A stretch of 64,000 bases of DNA. Origin: Toxonevra muliebris. Lineage: Eukaryota > Arthropoda > Insecta > Diptera > Pallopteridae. The position numbers and the translations under genes were made by a program. Positions within the stretch are counted from its first letter, which is position 1, and every line of letters starts with the position of its first letter. Shown here in pieces: positions 45,368-57,417 of the stretch. The stretch spans positions 55,688,079 to 55,752,078 of the forward strand of contig OY829327.1 of assembly GCA_963691655.1 (NCBI GenBank), read 5' to 3'. The notes beneath the pieces were generated by a model, which was given only the letters and a program-made list of their open reading frames with translations, was not told the DNA's origin and searched no databases.

Positions 45368-46584
45368 ATGTCGTCGTCTACTATCACTTCCACGTCGCAA
45401 CCGAACCTACTTCAAAGTATTATAAATGCTTCCGAAAAGGCATCGAATATAGCTCGAATATGTCGCTCCAACGAGCAACTTTTGTCTCTATTGGTGCAGG
45501 AGAAAACTGGAACAGAGGCAAATGCACGATTCGAACATGATTTCAAAACACTGGCAGATGTATTAATCCAGGAAACTATAAAACACGATGTTGGCCAACT
45601 GTTTCCTGCTATGCGTGATGCTATTAAAGGCGAGGAGTCACCCTCTTTCACAAATACATTAGGGGAATCAGTCGGTATTGTTGTGGGTGAGAATCGAGCG
45701 AATACCGTGGAATGCTTAGCCATGGTATTACAAGGGAATTTAGAAGCAGCAGAAGCACTCGCAGAAGAAGTGCATCGAGATGTCATCTACACTGAACCAC
45801 AATTGGGTGAGATTCCAGAAATGCCCGGTGGCTTAGATTACAGCGATTTAGGCATGTGGATTGATCCCATTGGTAAGAGCAAAACAAAACAAGACTTTAC
45901 CGATTTTAATTTAATTAATATTTTTTCCTTTTCTTACATACAGATGCCACCGCTGAATATATATCCGGTGATAGCATTTTTACAAATTTTCCTGGTATTA
46001 CTTCAACTGGTCTTGACTGCGTCACTGTGCTCATTGGTGTCTATGAGCGTTCATCGGGAACACCTGTTCTTGGTGTGATCTCGCAACCGTTTCACAACAA
46101 AATCACCGCGAACATGTATACTTCGCTGATATTTTGGGGTGTGTCATTGCCAAATTTGCAAGCCAATAACTGCCAACTGGACTCTTCACAACGATCCAAT
46201 CATTTAGGCATTTTTTCTAGCTCCGAAAGTGGAGAAATACTACAGCACATTTTGGCTTTAGGTTATGAATTCGCATTTTCAGCTGGTGCTGGACATAAAG
46301 CTTTAAAAGTAATTACCTGGGAGGTAGATTTATACTTACTCAGTAAGGGTTCGACCTTTAAATGGGATACTTGTAGTCCACAAGCTATTCTACGTTCTTT
46401 GGGTGGAGATATTTTCAATTTTCATGAGAGTATTAAGCAGCGCAAACCGATTCCATTAAATTATCTGGAATCCGATGATGACGCAGATGAAGAAAACGCA
46501 TGTAGATGCAATAAGGATGGTTTGATTGCAGTACGGGACTTGAAATTGATGGATGCGTTGTTGGAAAAACTGGCAGGAGAATAA
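45368..46584 (+). CDS. Ipp: Inositol polyphosphate 1-phosphatase
   Basis: Two exons, 45368-45872 and 45944-46584, are joined across a 71-bp GT-AG intron; the CDS is 1146 bp, 381 residues. The enzyme removes the 1-phosphate from inositol 1,4-bisphosphate and 1,3,4-trisphosphate in the cytosolic inositol recycling pathway, and the family is Mg-dependent and lithium-sensitive. Visible family marks are a KGEES acidic motif near residue 98, the metal-binding WIDPIDAT motif (residues about 165-172) split by the intron inside the second Asp codon, and a C-terminal FKWDTCSPQAILRSLGG block typical of this subfamily of the IMPase fold. The ATG at 45368 is chosen over the in-frame GTG just before it. 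An acidic stretch (ESDDDADEEN) precedes the end. An AATAAA overlaps the stop codon. No defects seen. Confidence 0.95.
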
Positions 46585-47366
46585 ATAGTAGGCCGATAGC
46601 TTTACTCTTAAAATAAGAGGTTGTTAGGGAAATTTTAATTTCACGATCTCAATTTCATTCGCTATATATTTATGTATTTAAGTGTATATTTAGAGTATTT
46701 CAGCACATGTGTGCTTGGCATCATATTTATGTAGCTAGGGCTGCTTTCACCTTGTAGGCAAACTAGAATACCATGAATTACTCGTGGTGCTGTGTAATTT
46801 GTTATTTCCATATTAAGTTATACTTATTCAATAGTTATACGTCCACTGGATAAATTGTTTCTTATTTGTAAAATATATGGCAAGACGTTATTGTAGAAAA
46901 ACGAATACCCATTCAATAACAGCCCATTATCAAAATATTTAAAACAGATAGTCAATGTACATTGGCATGTTATTTTCACCTATTCTATCTGACCCTATAA
47001 GAGGGTAATAACTGCGTTTTTCGAAGAGTTGGTCAATGTAATTTTGACAGCTTCCTTCTTTTTGTGAGCAGCATCATATCTGCCTTCCCAGGCTTGACGG
47101 ATGGATAATGGTTGTTTATAGAACCAACACTCAGTATCATTTAGAGCGGACATCCGCATACAAAGTTATGTCATCTTTAGACCGGTAACGATAATACAAA
47201 TATAAAATGAACCGTTAAATGACCTGCCCTTTTAAGTTTCACTAGAAACGATTTTGCAATAGCGCTGATAAAAGTTCAATAGGTTTGTTTAATATACCTT
47301 GGTATACGTCTTGGTAGCCATACAAGAAGTGCACAAAAGTTTCTTTTTCATTTATTTCATGTTAGA
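46585..47366. other. Ipp 3' flank
   Basis: Probable Ipp 3' UTR and intergenic DNA; no gene. An AATAAA overlaps the Ipp stop codon (46580-46585); the real cleavage site cannot be set from sequence. Confidence 0.5.
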
Positions 47367-47640
47367 TTAGGGTGGAGTGGCTGTCTAGTGACACACTTAG
47401 GCCGGAACGGCCAATTACGATACCGCATAATAAGACCTACAGTTTAACGCGAATGGTAGTGTGGCAATTTGTTATCACTTGGGGGTTTGCCATTGCCTAC
47501 CAACATGTGTACTTTCTTATAATTCTCATACACTTCATACCGATAGTGAATCTATGAAGGTTATGAGAATTAACCACCAGACCAAGACGTAAACCGAAGC
47601 TCCCATTTCATGGTTGCGAGCCAATCGCCCATTGTCCCAT
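47367..47640 (-). mobile_element. tRNA-derived SINE, copy B (reverse orientation)
   Basis: The reverse complement matches copy A: GAAGTGTATGAGAATTATAA, GGTNGGNAATGGCAAA, GCGTTAAACTGTAGGTC, then GGCCGTTC.GGCC and CACTCCA at the 3' end. The tRNA-like head is more decayed; the B box reads AGCTTCGGTTTACGTC. It lies between Ipp and stck, downstream of both. Confidence 0.82.
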
Positions 47641-47948
47641 ATATAATGATGTTATTCGTGCAATTTCTATCCTGGAAGATGATAAAATCTGTATGGCAGA
47701 GATCATACTCAAACCACACCGTTCTTGATATGGCACACTTAGTATTAGTTAAACCTCTTCATCTAATAGACTATCGCAAAAAGTGAGAGAAATTGCTCTC
47801 CTAGCAACATTTAAGGGAGTTAAAACTGAAACCGATTAAGATGCAACGAAGGCAGATCCATCCAGTCCGGTAAACAAAATAAACTTGGTAAATCGAATGG
47901 TCAAAATAAATTTCCAAACTATTTTTGACCCGTGTCTCGTAAGAACTA

Positions 47949-48069
47949 ATGCCTGGTTTTTACTATGTCAAATTCAATCAAATTTGCCAGCATGTTGGCA
48001 AATTTCATATGGGAAATTCTCCCTTTTTCTCTCTTTAATGGCAAATATGACATAGTGAAAACCAAGCAT
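47949..48069. mobile_element. Short MITE, copy B (121 bp)
   Basis: Near-perfect 22-bp inverted ends: ATGCCTGGTTTTTACTATG on the left, ATGCTTGGTTTTCACTATG on the right (reverse complement), both followed by TCA. The interior matches copy A. Better preserved than copy A; lies between Ipp and stck. Confidence 0.8.
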
Positions 48070-49720
48070 AAAACTTGAAAATTGAAAACATAGTTTTGGG
48101 CTTTTTGGGTATTGATTATATTGCATGTTTACCAGTGACCTAGCAGACTGACCACCTCAGCTGATTTTAATCAAACGTTTATTCAAGTTATTCCTTTAGA
48201 AAGGAAATATTTTAGGCTTATAGTCTCGGAGCTTTAGGGATAAATCCTGTTTAGAATTCTCTCCAATCCTTCAAAATATAACCAAAAGCTATACTAGCCC
48301 GGTAGTTTTTACTGTGGCATGTCATCAATATTTTCAATCTTTTCAACGAAGAACGGGTTACACTCCGTCGTGCCCTAGAGACAATACTTAGTGCTAGTTC
48401 TGTGAATCATCGTTACTCATCAAACCTGGGATGACTGCCTTGACTTTTGCTTACTGAACAATCTACCCCCAATAATATAGCATTGCATGAGTTCTCTAAA
48501 GAAATTCTACTGGAAGTAACGATATTTATCTTTTATTTTAAGTAATGATTAAATCTATACAACTAAGGGTTTTTCTATTCATACTCTGAAGAACTGTTGA
48601 AACTTAAACCCGCAATTTAAATATATTTGATTTCATTTCTGACCCCTTTTCAGTTCAGCGTCAGTCTTCAAATATGGGTATACGTAAATGTTATTGATAT
48701 ATTGAAATATGTATTAATGTGGTATATTAACAAAGCAAAATACTGTCTACAATCATATTACCTTACAACGATAACTATAAGGCTTTATTTATATTTTTTT
48801 TAATATAAATTTTGTTGAAATAGGAGCACTCATTAAGTTTCCATCTAACACAACTAACAAATATTCAATACTACCTGCTGAATCTCAACAAAAACCAAAA
48901 AGTTTAAGTAAATGAAATTTATTTATATTTTGCAATTTATTGATTAAAACGCTCTAGTGAAAGGAGTTCGGGCAGAGACTTCAATTCTTATTACATATTA
49001 TTAAACTTTTTATTGGCATTTTAAAGTTTGACTTGAAATATCTTAATATTTTCTATTATTCTTAAATTAAACACACAAGTAATTATACCCTTTTTGTATG
49101 TATACATAATTATTCAAAAAAAAGAAATTGCCAAGAATCTGTTAATTTTATACCAGGTATTATGCTAGCTGCAAAAATGTTTCATTGTTACATTATAATT
49201 AAATAAATTTCAACAGAGAAATACATTGTTAAAGTAATTGAAACTTTTTTTTGTATATTGGCGAATATGTAATAGTAAAAAAAACAAACACACGTTACAT
49301 TACAACATTAAATAGATAATAATAGTAGATAAAAATATATTTAAAATTCAAGTTGTAGCAGAAATGCATATTTTATAATAATATATAAAATAAAAACTGA
49401 ATACTTTTTAATTTTTGTGCTATTGTTGTTATTAAATGTTTAGTTTGTAGGTAGGTATAGATTTATAGATTTTCGTTAATAGATTTTTTCAAGTTTATGC
49501 GCAACATTTCAAAAGAAATGCTCACAATTCGTATATATTTAAGTTTAGAACAACTAGGTAACTTTTGAATAAAAAATATTTAAATAACAATTTGAAAAAT
49601 ATTACTTTCAGAGCTTAAAAAAGGCACTTGCTTCATTTTATATTCAAATAAACCCTTTTGGCTTTTTAATGTTTGCCAATTTATGCTTGTTCGAGACTAA
49701 GAATCCTTAATGTGATTTAT
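48070..49720. other. Intergenic between Ipp and stck, including the stck 3' UTR
   Basis: No gene recognised. The part just below 49,721 should be the stck 3' UTR; an AATAAA on the minus strand starts within the stck stop codon, and others follow. Confidence 0.5.
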
Positions 49721-51650
49721 TTAAGAAGCCTTCTTCATGGTCATTTCGTGTGCTGTGCGCAAACGTCGCCTCAGCTCGTTGGGAAAACGTTCATAGCATT
49801 TTTTGCACACTGGCTTTTCATCATATTCGTAGAATTTTGATTTTTGCGTCATTTTTGTATCGCAAACCGAACAAGCAAAGTGATGAACGCACCAAGCTTT
49901 ATTCAAAGCAGTAAATACTAAAATAAAAAACAAAACAAAAATTATAAAATTATGTGCATATGTATTGTTTATGTACAGTGTGACCAATATGACTTCATAC
50001 TCAGATACTTTATTAAAGGAGAAATATAGTAACTAATAAGCTAAGTGCATGTAATTAGTGGAGTTTAAGTGTCTTTATTTGCCACAATCTGCTTAGGTCT
50101 ATTAACGAAACTCTCTTCACTACATCTATTGGTATATTTTCTTATAAGTCAATAATAGCAATAACGCTACTACCATGTACAATTGCCTCTACGCCAGACT
50201 TGAGATGCTTTACAATGATTTTGTCTACTTTGTCAATGAAAGCTAGCAGCATGGCGCGCTCCCTGGATGTGGCGCCGGACACCATAACTGACAACGCATT
50301 TTGCTATCTGAGAACATAGCGTTGGGATCCTACCCACAATATGACATTTTGAACTTCATATTCAGTTGCGCTGAGGTATCACAATTTCAACAAGTTTTAC
50401 GGCCTTATTAAATTTAAAGTGGAATTTAATAGTTATTACTATATCACGAAATAAAAATTTCGTCCAGGCTACTATGTATCTTTTTACAAGATATAATGTT
50501 TAAAACTTTTGTATGAAGGCATATTAATCATACTGTAGAATTACTCACCGTCTCCTGCTATAACTTGATTGCAAACGAAACACAAATTGCCAAAGAGTTG
50601 GTGATAATGGGTTTCACAATATGCAAGGCCACGTTTCTCGTAATGTCGATGACCCAAAAATGGTTTCTCGCATTTGGCGCATACGAAATGCTAAAATGTT
50701 ATCAAAAATGTTTTAAATAATTATCAACAAGTTGAGCGGGGAAATAATAAGTTCTACCTCAACATGCCAATGCTTGCCCAGAGCTGTAACAACGCGTTCT
50801 TCAATGGGACGACGACAAGCACCGCAAATGGGTATACCCATTTTATCATGACAACGAAGACAATATAACTCATTCTGTAAAATGGACAAAAGTAAATAAA
50901 TATTTATATATAAACTGGAAGATTCCGAAGTTTTATTAATTTACCGTGTCGTTAGCAGCCAAACCAGGACGACTTTTAACTTCTCTAGCTGTCGAATCTA
51001 ATTCAGTGCCACACGTGGTACAATTGAAATGGTATCCATGATAGACTTCCCCCCGAAAACGCAAAGGCTCCTCATCAATGAGGCCACTTGAAAGGAAACA
51101 AAAATTAAGATTGCATTACAAACAAACAAGTATCAATCGATGTGCATACAATATCTACAACTTACTGGCACTTTTGGCATACATATCGCCCGGTTATCTC
51201 CGCCTTCACCTTTGCATTACATTCATGGCATAAGGCACGATTTTGATTGCGTATAAAACCAGAATCTGCCAATTCCTTGGCGCATATCTGACAACGGAAG
51301 CACTGCGGATGCCAACTGGCCGACATGGCTTTAATTACACGCCCAATTACGAATTCGCCACACTTGTTGCAACATGGCGCAAACAGTACATGAAAGTCAC
51401 GTTCACAGTATTTCCGTCCCTCGAATTCGTAAAAAATTCCATCTTCGAAAGGGCGAAAGCATTGGGCGCAACTACAAGAAAGTAGAAGTGGAAAGTTTTG
51501 AATTTAACTGAAACAAAGTAAAAATAAACCATTAACCAATACTTACACAAAACATTGAGTATGCCAAAGTTCACCATTGGAATTAACAATTTTCTCGTCT
51601 GGTTCAAAACCATCCGTGCACCGGGTACAGTGCATTGTGCCCAAGGACAT
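49721..51650 (-). CDS. stck: PINCH/LIMS five-LIM-domain adaptor (steamer duck)
   Basis: Six exons on the minus strand: 51650-51547, 51471-51166, 51086-50945, 50874-50758, 50690-50549 and 49917-49721. They total 1008 bp (335 residues), matching fly PINCH. The protein is an integrin-adhesion scaffold: LIM1 binds integrin-linked kinase and the complex joins integrins to actin. Five LIM zinc-finger pairs are visible, starting near residues 8 (CTRC), 69 (CNKC), 133 (CQKC), 201 (CGAC) and 260 (CFVC), followed by a basic tail ([14 protein letters not shown]). The ATG at 51650 begins MSLGTMHC. A splice acceptor lies only 16 bp upstream and the frame stays open (LHATN before the Met), so longer isoforms starting in an upstream exon are likely; that exon was not found. 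Introns are 67-79 bp except the last (631 bp). No defects. Confidence 0.96.
50145..50290 (-). other. Coding-like fragment in the last stck intron, unidentified
   Basis: Inside the 631-bp intron, antisense reading equals the gene's own strand. It gives an open stretch of about 45 codons, beginning [19 protein letters not shown] and continuing [10 protein letters not shown] to a TAA. The base composition here (many CG-containing codons) stands out from the AT-rich intron. I do not recognise the protein. It could be a retroposed gene scrap, a transposon piece or chance. Confidence 0.3.
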
Positions 51651-51666
51651 GTTGGTGGCGTGTAAT

Positions 51667-52699
51667 CTGAAAGATATAGAGTGGAACATTATTAAAAATT
51701 GAAACTTGCTTCAAATCAGTCGCAGTTAATTAAATTAGAAGCGGGTGAATCATATGTCTATGAGAAGCTTTTAGAGAATTTGTAGCGTCTGTTTTGATTT
51801 CATACATTTCGGCTTTTGAATACATCATCTTGTTCGACTTTTATACTAAGCTAAGGAGCAACTTGCTACAGAAACACTTTGCCCGAAATTCAATTTCAAA
51901 CTAAAATGAACCATTTATTAAAATCCAAATATTGCTCATGCTTTTTCTTTTATCAGACATGATTCATTTTTCGTTGAAATGAGAAACTATATTTGAAATT
52001 TTTTGCTAGTACTGCAATTCTCAACACTACTTTATAAACTTTGAAAGAAACTCATGTAAAAAGCAACTTAAAATTTTATTATATGTAAGTATATCATGTC
52101 TCAAGTAATCTTATCTATAAAATCGTATAAAAAGTAAATATAAACATAAATGGTGCATTGAAGGACGAACACTGCATAAGAGATATCAAATTAAACTTTA
52201 GGTTTGGATTATTAAAATTGTGCTAGTACTTTTATCTATGACGTAGAACAGAACGCCACTGCCGATCCTTATAAAATTAAAATTTAATGGGAATATTATA
52301 AAACTTCATATTTACATATATCGAGAGGCGTTAGAAGTTGGTCAATATGTAGGTAGACATTTTTTAATTTGAAACTTGCTTAGCTAATAACCTTATATCG
52401 AGAATTTTAATCAGCAGCTCTGAGAAAAATCTTAATCAGCATAATCAACATTTCTATATGAGGGCAATTATTTTTGCTTTATCTCTATATCTCTTCATAT
52501 TTACATCCAGCCCCAACCGAAGAAGGATGTTTGGTAATAATATCGGGCAGGACGATGCCTGAATTGAAAGAAGCTCGATATTTTTGAGAGAGATAACATT
52601 CTGAAATATAATTATAGTTATACCGAGGGTCAACATGCAACTAAAGTTTAGTTCTATGAAACGATTTACAACCGATCTTAGTAATGGGAAGGTACATAT
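51667..52699. other. Upstream of stck: intron or promoter
   Basis: A CTTTCAG acceptor on the minus strand directly precedes the stck start exon, so this is an intron leading to an unseen 5' exon further right. No gene recognised; a MITE or retroelement boundary is possible near 52,450. Confidence 0.45.
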
Positions 52700-53330
52700 A
52701 TATATGATAACATGGTGCACAGACGGTTCACTAAAAGACGAAGGAACCGGAGCAGAAGTATTTGGGCCAAGGATTAAATATTATGAGATGCAGTAACGTC
52801 TTTCGAAAGGAAATATACGTAATTTATAATTGTGCATACTTTAATCTCAAGCGCAGTTACCAGGACTAAAATATTAAGATCCCAACAGTCAGTCAAGTGG
52901 TTATTAAGGCACTCAAATCTTACCAGGTAACCTCATATTAGGGTCGAAGGAAATGAAGTTCCTAATAAACTAGCCAAGAAAGAAGCAACAAAACCTTTCG
53001 TGGGACCAGAACTATTCTGCGAGATTTGAAAAAGAACCTTCTCACTAAGGGAAAAGGAGGAAAAGCAAATGAAGTTATAATGGGAAAATCTATCAAAGTT
53101 AGAATACTTGAAAGAAGTTATAGGAACATACATTCAACTTTAAACGCTTTAAGTTGTATGTATCTTGAGCATAGCGAAGAATAATCTAAAAATAATTACA
53201 GGAATTCTAACAGAGTACTGCAGCTTAAATGATCATAATGACGCAAATAGGTTTTGCAGAAAAACAAGGAATCTGCGAGGCATATCTTAGGAAAGTACCC
53301 TGTACTTATGCATACTCAACGAAACATCTT
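52700..53330 (+). pseudogene. Second non-LTR retrotransposon RNase H relic, heavily decayed
   Basis: Across several frames one reads WCTDGSLKDEGTGAEVFGP (first Asp of RNase H), later VEGNEVPNKLAKKEATKPFV and GPELFCEI (matching the GNE.AD.LA.KGA..PF.GPEPF stretch of retroelement RNase H), then KIITGILTEYCSLNDHNDAN and RFCRKTRNL, the C-terminal 'TG...L..H......FC' zone. Stops and shifts are frequent. It is a different family from the 18.8-19.6 kb relic and in the opposite orientation. Confidence 0.65.
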
Positions 53331-56300
53331 GGCGAACATCAAACACCAGACGCTAATCTATACTCCATAGAATAAGGATCGATGAAAGTACTGTATCTCC
53401 ATGAATGAGGCCAATAGATCATGTATATAGGTCACACTGTATTTCCCAAAATGTGTTGCTTCAACACGGGATCTCAATATTTCATCCAATGAAGCATTTG
53501 TTAAATGCTCACAGGGAAACTCCAGCAAAAACTAACGAAGATAAAAGCGAAGAACTAAAACTGGATGGGGAAAACTATTTTTCTCTATCGCGACAGTTAT
53601 GGAATTCTTGTAGAATAAACAAATGATGATGCTATGTTGTCAACAGTTTCGCCAACCACTATTCAAAAATCGCCTATCTCAGATTTTATAACTGGGATCC
53701 GGATAGATCGGATATCATATCCGAATTTGTTTCGGATATCCGGATTAGCAAAGGTCCGGTTGCTCCAGCCAATTTGCTTCTTGGCATCATATTATATAGG
53801 AATTATTAACAATTTATTTATATACTCGGAATTCTTAAGTTTCGGAAATCTTAATTGTTCAGAAAACTTAAGCAATTTTTTATTTGTTTGTTACTTCCTA
53901 AAATCTTAAGATTTGACTTAAGTTTTCTGATTAGGTTTGGAATTAATTTTTGTTTGATTGTTCTTCTCACTTTTAGTGTTTTTACTTAGTAAAATACATC
54001 TGTATATAACGTACATAATGTATCTATAAATTTTCGATCATCCAAGCAGTCGATTTTACGCTTAAAATTATTTAAAACGACTATGAGGCTTCGAAAAATA
54101 CTAAAGGAAAATATTACTCGAATATCGACTGACGACATAAAAGTGTCATTGTCGTATGATTAAGATTTTCATACGAATAAAATTGTAATAATTGTTGAAT
54201 TTCTTATAACGTTATATACAAATAAATAGACATTTAACAAACTATTGCTCGAATACATTCCAGAAACTTTTCAAATACCAAATTATGTAAGATATCATTT
54301 TTTTTATTTTGACATTATAATATCAAGCAATATATTGCAATGGCACACAAATATTGCTCACACACAAAAGAACACGAAATAAAATCGGGCGCCCTGTTTG
54401 TAATAAGAATAAATCAGTCATAAGTTGGCATATGTTCATCAAATAAAAGCATAACAAATAACAAAGCGCTTTAGTCGGTCTACACTCACTATCACTTACT
54501 GCATTATGCAAAATTATTAGTTCATTCAATGTCAAATTTCATATAAATGTTCACAAGTTTAAAGTGCTTAGTGTTTACCAGTTTTCGAGGCACTTACGAG
54601 TTTATATGAAACCGCTTATTATTTTACAAGTTAAATATTACAATGAAGAGCAATAAAATTTATGTGGAAGTTAAAATCGTTGCTGAAGGCAGAAATCAAA
54701 TGGTAATGATGCACATTCAAAAATAGTATTGGGATATGTTCATAATGGAAATAAAACCTTTTGGAATTGCCCACAAAGATTTAAAAATGGTTATCCAAGG
54801 AGTAAGGAAAAGTTCACTTCTTATAGTATTTAATTAGTATTCCTTGTTTAAATAGAATAGATGAAAAGGAAATCAAGAGGGAAAACAATGTACTGTGATC
54901 ATGTTTTTACAACACGTTCATAAGAAATGCACAGAACTAATGAGCACATATCAACAAATCGTAGAGAACATGGCAAAATTGTATTCGACATAAAAATATC
55001 AATAATAATAATGTTTTATAAAAATATCAGCTTGCATAGATTAGACGTAGCCACCAGCCACCGTTTTGTCGTTTTTGGCAATGATAAACAAAAACAACAA
55101 AATGTGAATGTCGTCGCCCACTAGAATGACGCTTTTCCTACAGTCGTTTGTATCTGCACATTGGTGGCGAACGCTGTAGTCATAAAAACATTTATTGTGA
55201 GCTCAACATATCAGCATATAAAAATACGAAAAATGGTTGAGAGAATACCATACTTCTATCAAATTTAAATAAATCTTAATTTCTGCTGTTAGTTTCGTTT
55301 TAATTTTTTATAAATTGCTCATGAAAATAATATAAAATTTTTAACATTTTTATTAAGAAAACATTCTTTCATCTGCTCTCGCAGTTTTGGCAATACATAC
55401 ACTCTTACACACACACACACACAAAACTTTTAAATACGCTTGCACTTGAAGTAGGGAGACTAAAAATAAATTTGAATTTTGAATAGGGATGACGTCACCG
55501 ATGTAGTAAACATCTGGAGCATAAAATTTGTTGGAAGAAAATAGAAAACTGGCTACCTGGCCTAGTTGTTGTAATTTATTTATCTAAGTTTGCACATTTC
55601 TAATATTACATAAAATGTTTTCAGCATGTGAATGCAGTGAAAATCTTTCATTTTTCTAATTAGAGCAAGTGGCGGTCACCACGTTGCCGTAGGCGCGCTG
55701 GTTTTGGACGGACACTCTCTCTACCAATGCCATTGCTACAAATATGCTCGATTGGGCGTTAGATGAAAAGCATTTATGGAATTCATTGAGTTAATGTGAA
55801 CATCTGCGTAGGATTACTGGTTTATCATTTCCACTATTAATTACGTTAAGAAATTTGTCAGTAATGAGTTTAACTATGATAAATTAGCGAATGCTGGCGA
55901 TTAATAAAAGTGGGAATTGAAAAGTGATCCTGCTGATTTGTTTTCTTACTCAACGGGTGGCATTCTCGATGTATTTTAACTTGCAGATGAAATTCTTTTT
56001 TGCTAGAAAATCTGAGTAAATTTGCAAAAATTTTTCTTTCGCGATACTCGATCGTCAAGTTTACGTGATCGTGGCGGCAAAAGTAACTAACAACTACCAA
56101 TTGTTGCTGCTGTTGGTGATTTCGATGTCGTAGTATGTATGTAGTTGATCAAGATTTCTTTTTTGTTTGTTCTAAAGTTTTTTTGTTACAGTTCTAAACT
56201 ATTTGGTGGTATTTTATGTTTCCTTTTAATAAAAATATTTATTGCAGCAGTTACACTTTCAATTTTATTTTGTTTTACCTCTTTATCACTTTTGTTTAAT

Positions 56301-56826
56301 TAGAGATTTGCAAATTTACAAAACAAATTATTTAATTCCTTCAAGCACTCTGCGAGAAATGAGAAGATATGAAATTAAATTGTCAATTTGACAGTTCAGA
56401 GCAGGTGAGAAACAGTGATGCCACGTTATCTGTTTCCAGGAGGCAGCGCCATCTGTGAACGAAAAGCTAAATGATTGGTAACACGTACAATGTACAGTGT
56501 TATGATATGAATAACAGGTATTCTAAGCGTTTTCAATACTTCTATTAATTCTTATATGCAAGAATATGGATTTATTATATTCTTGATAGAAACACATAAT
56601 AACAACTTAAAAGTAACACCATAACCAAAAAACAATTATTTGTAAGAAAACCAAAAAATTTTCACTTTTTGGCTATAAAAAAACAAAAATAACTTTTTAT
56701 ATGCAATTTGCCATTATTCTCTTAAGCTGTTTTTAGGCGAGACGATATTGTCTTAAAATAAATTTTGTTACGACTGTCAAATTTGTATATGGGGAATGAA
56801 TCGTCCGTCTGTCGGCTTAGATTATA
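53331..56826. other. Intergenic sequence, no gene recognised
   Basis: AT-rich. Includes a GGATCCGGATAGATCGGATA / CGGATATCCGGAT patch near 53,695-53,745, the 54,528-54,605 copy of the TGTCAAATTTCATATAAA repeat, and a CA microsatellite at about 55,409-55,425. Confidence 0.45.
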
Positions 56827-56870
56827 TTAACCCTAGAAAGGTGATCTTCGTCGATACGACGAACACCGTA
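56827..56870 (+). repeat. piggyBac-type terminal sequence (one end)
   Basis: TTAACCCTAGAAAGGTGATC starts at 56827. TTAA followed by CCCTAGAAAG is the classic piggyBac-type terminus. Next comes a palindrome, CTTCGTCGATACGACGAA, echoed by CTTCGTCGGTTCGACGAAG near 56,940. No matching right end was found, so the element is truncated or its other end has decayed. Confidence 0.65.
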
Positions 56871-57268
56871 TACACATTTTTTTAAATTCCTCTTTGTTGT
56901 ACCTCGAAAATTCTTTGCAGAAATTGGACTTGAATATGACTTCGTCGGTTCGACGAAGATTACCTACCACCATCCTCCAAAATGCCAAAAAATACTTTCC
57001 AGCCTGAAAAACACCGGAATCGGCCAGTAAACATCCAATATATTATAAATACTTAAAATCTATCCACGTTGTTCTTGTTTTTGATTTCTGTTCCACATTT
57101 TATAGGCCGTGAAAAATGGTCTGCATTTCTCACAATTTAATATTCGAGAGCAGATTAAATATAACATTTTCGGTTTCAGTGAAAGAAAGCCAATGAGGCG
57201 GTTCTTTCGCATATCGCGAATGCGAATGTAGACATACAAACACGCAAGAACCTCGCAATGAGCGCAAA

Positions 57269-57378
57269 CTGTGCAAGTTTGCGAGCTCGCAAATTATCTG
57301 TCAAAATTTGTATGAAAAATTTCTTGCACAAACCATGCTATGAATTCACTGCGCAAAGACCTCGCAAAACTTGCGCAG
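57269..57378. repeat. Inverted repeat, 110 bp
   Basis: CTGTGCAAGTTTGCGAG (57269-57285) faces CTCGCAAAACTTGCGCAG (57361-57378). A GCGAGCTCGC palindrome is at 57,281-57,290. A MITE-like unit next to the larger element below. Confidence 0.55.
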
Positions 57379-57417
57379 CTGATTTAGTTTGCTCAAAGTT
57401 TATACAATTGTATATAT

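Noticed and set aside
45412..45786. 124-codon minus-strand open frame
   Set aside because: Antisense shadow of Ipp exon 1.
53690..53750. GGATCCGGAT / CGGATATCCGGAT patch considered as a regulatory cluster
   Set aside because: Short run of similar words only, no spacing regularity and no gene nearby.
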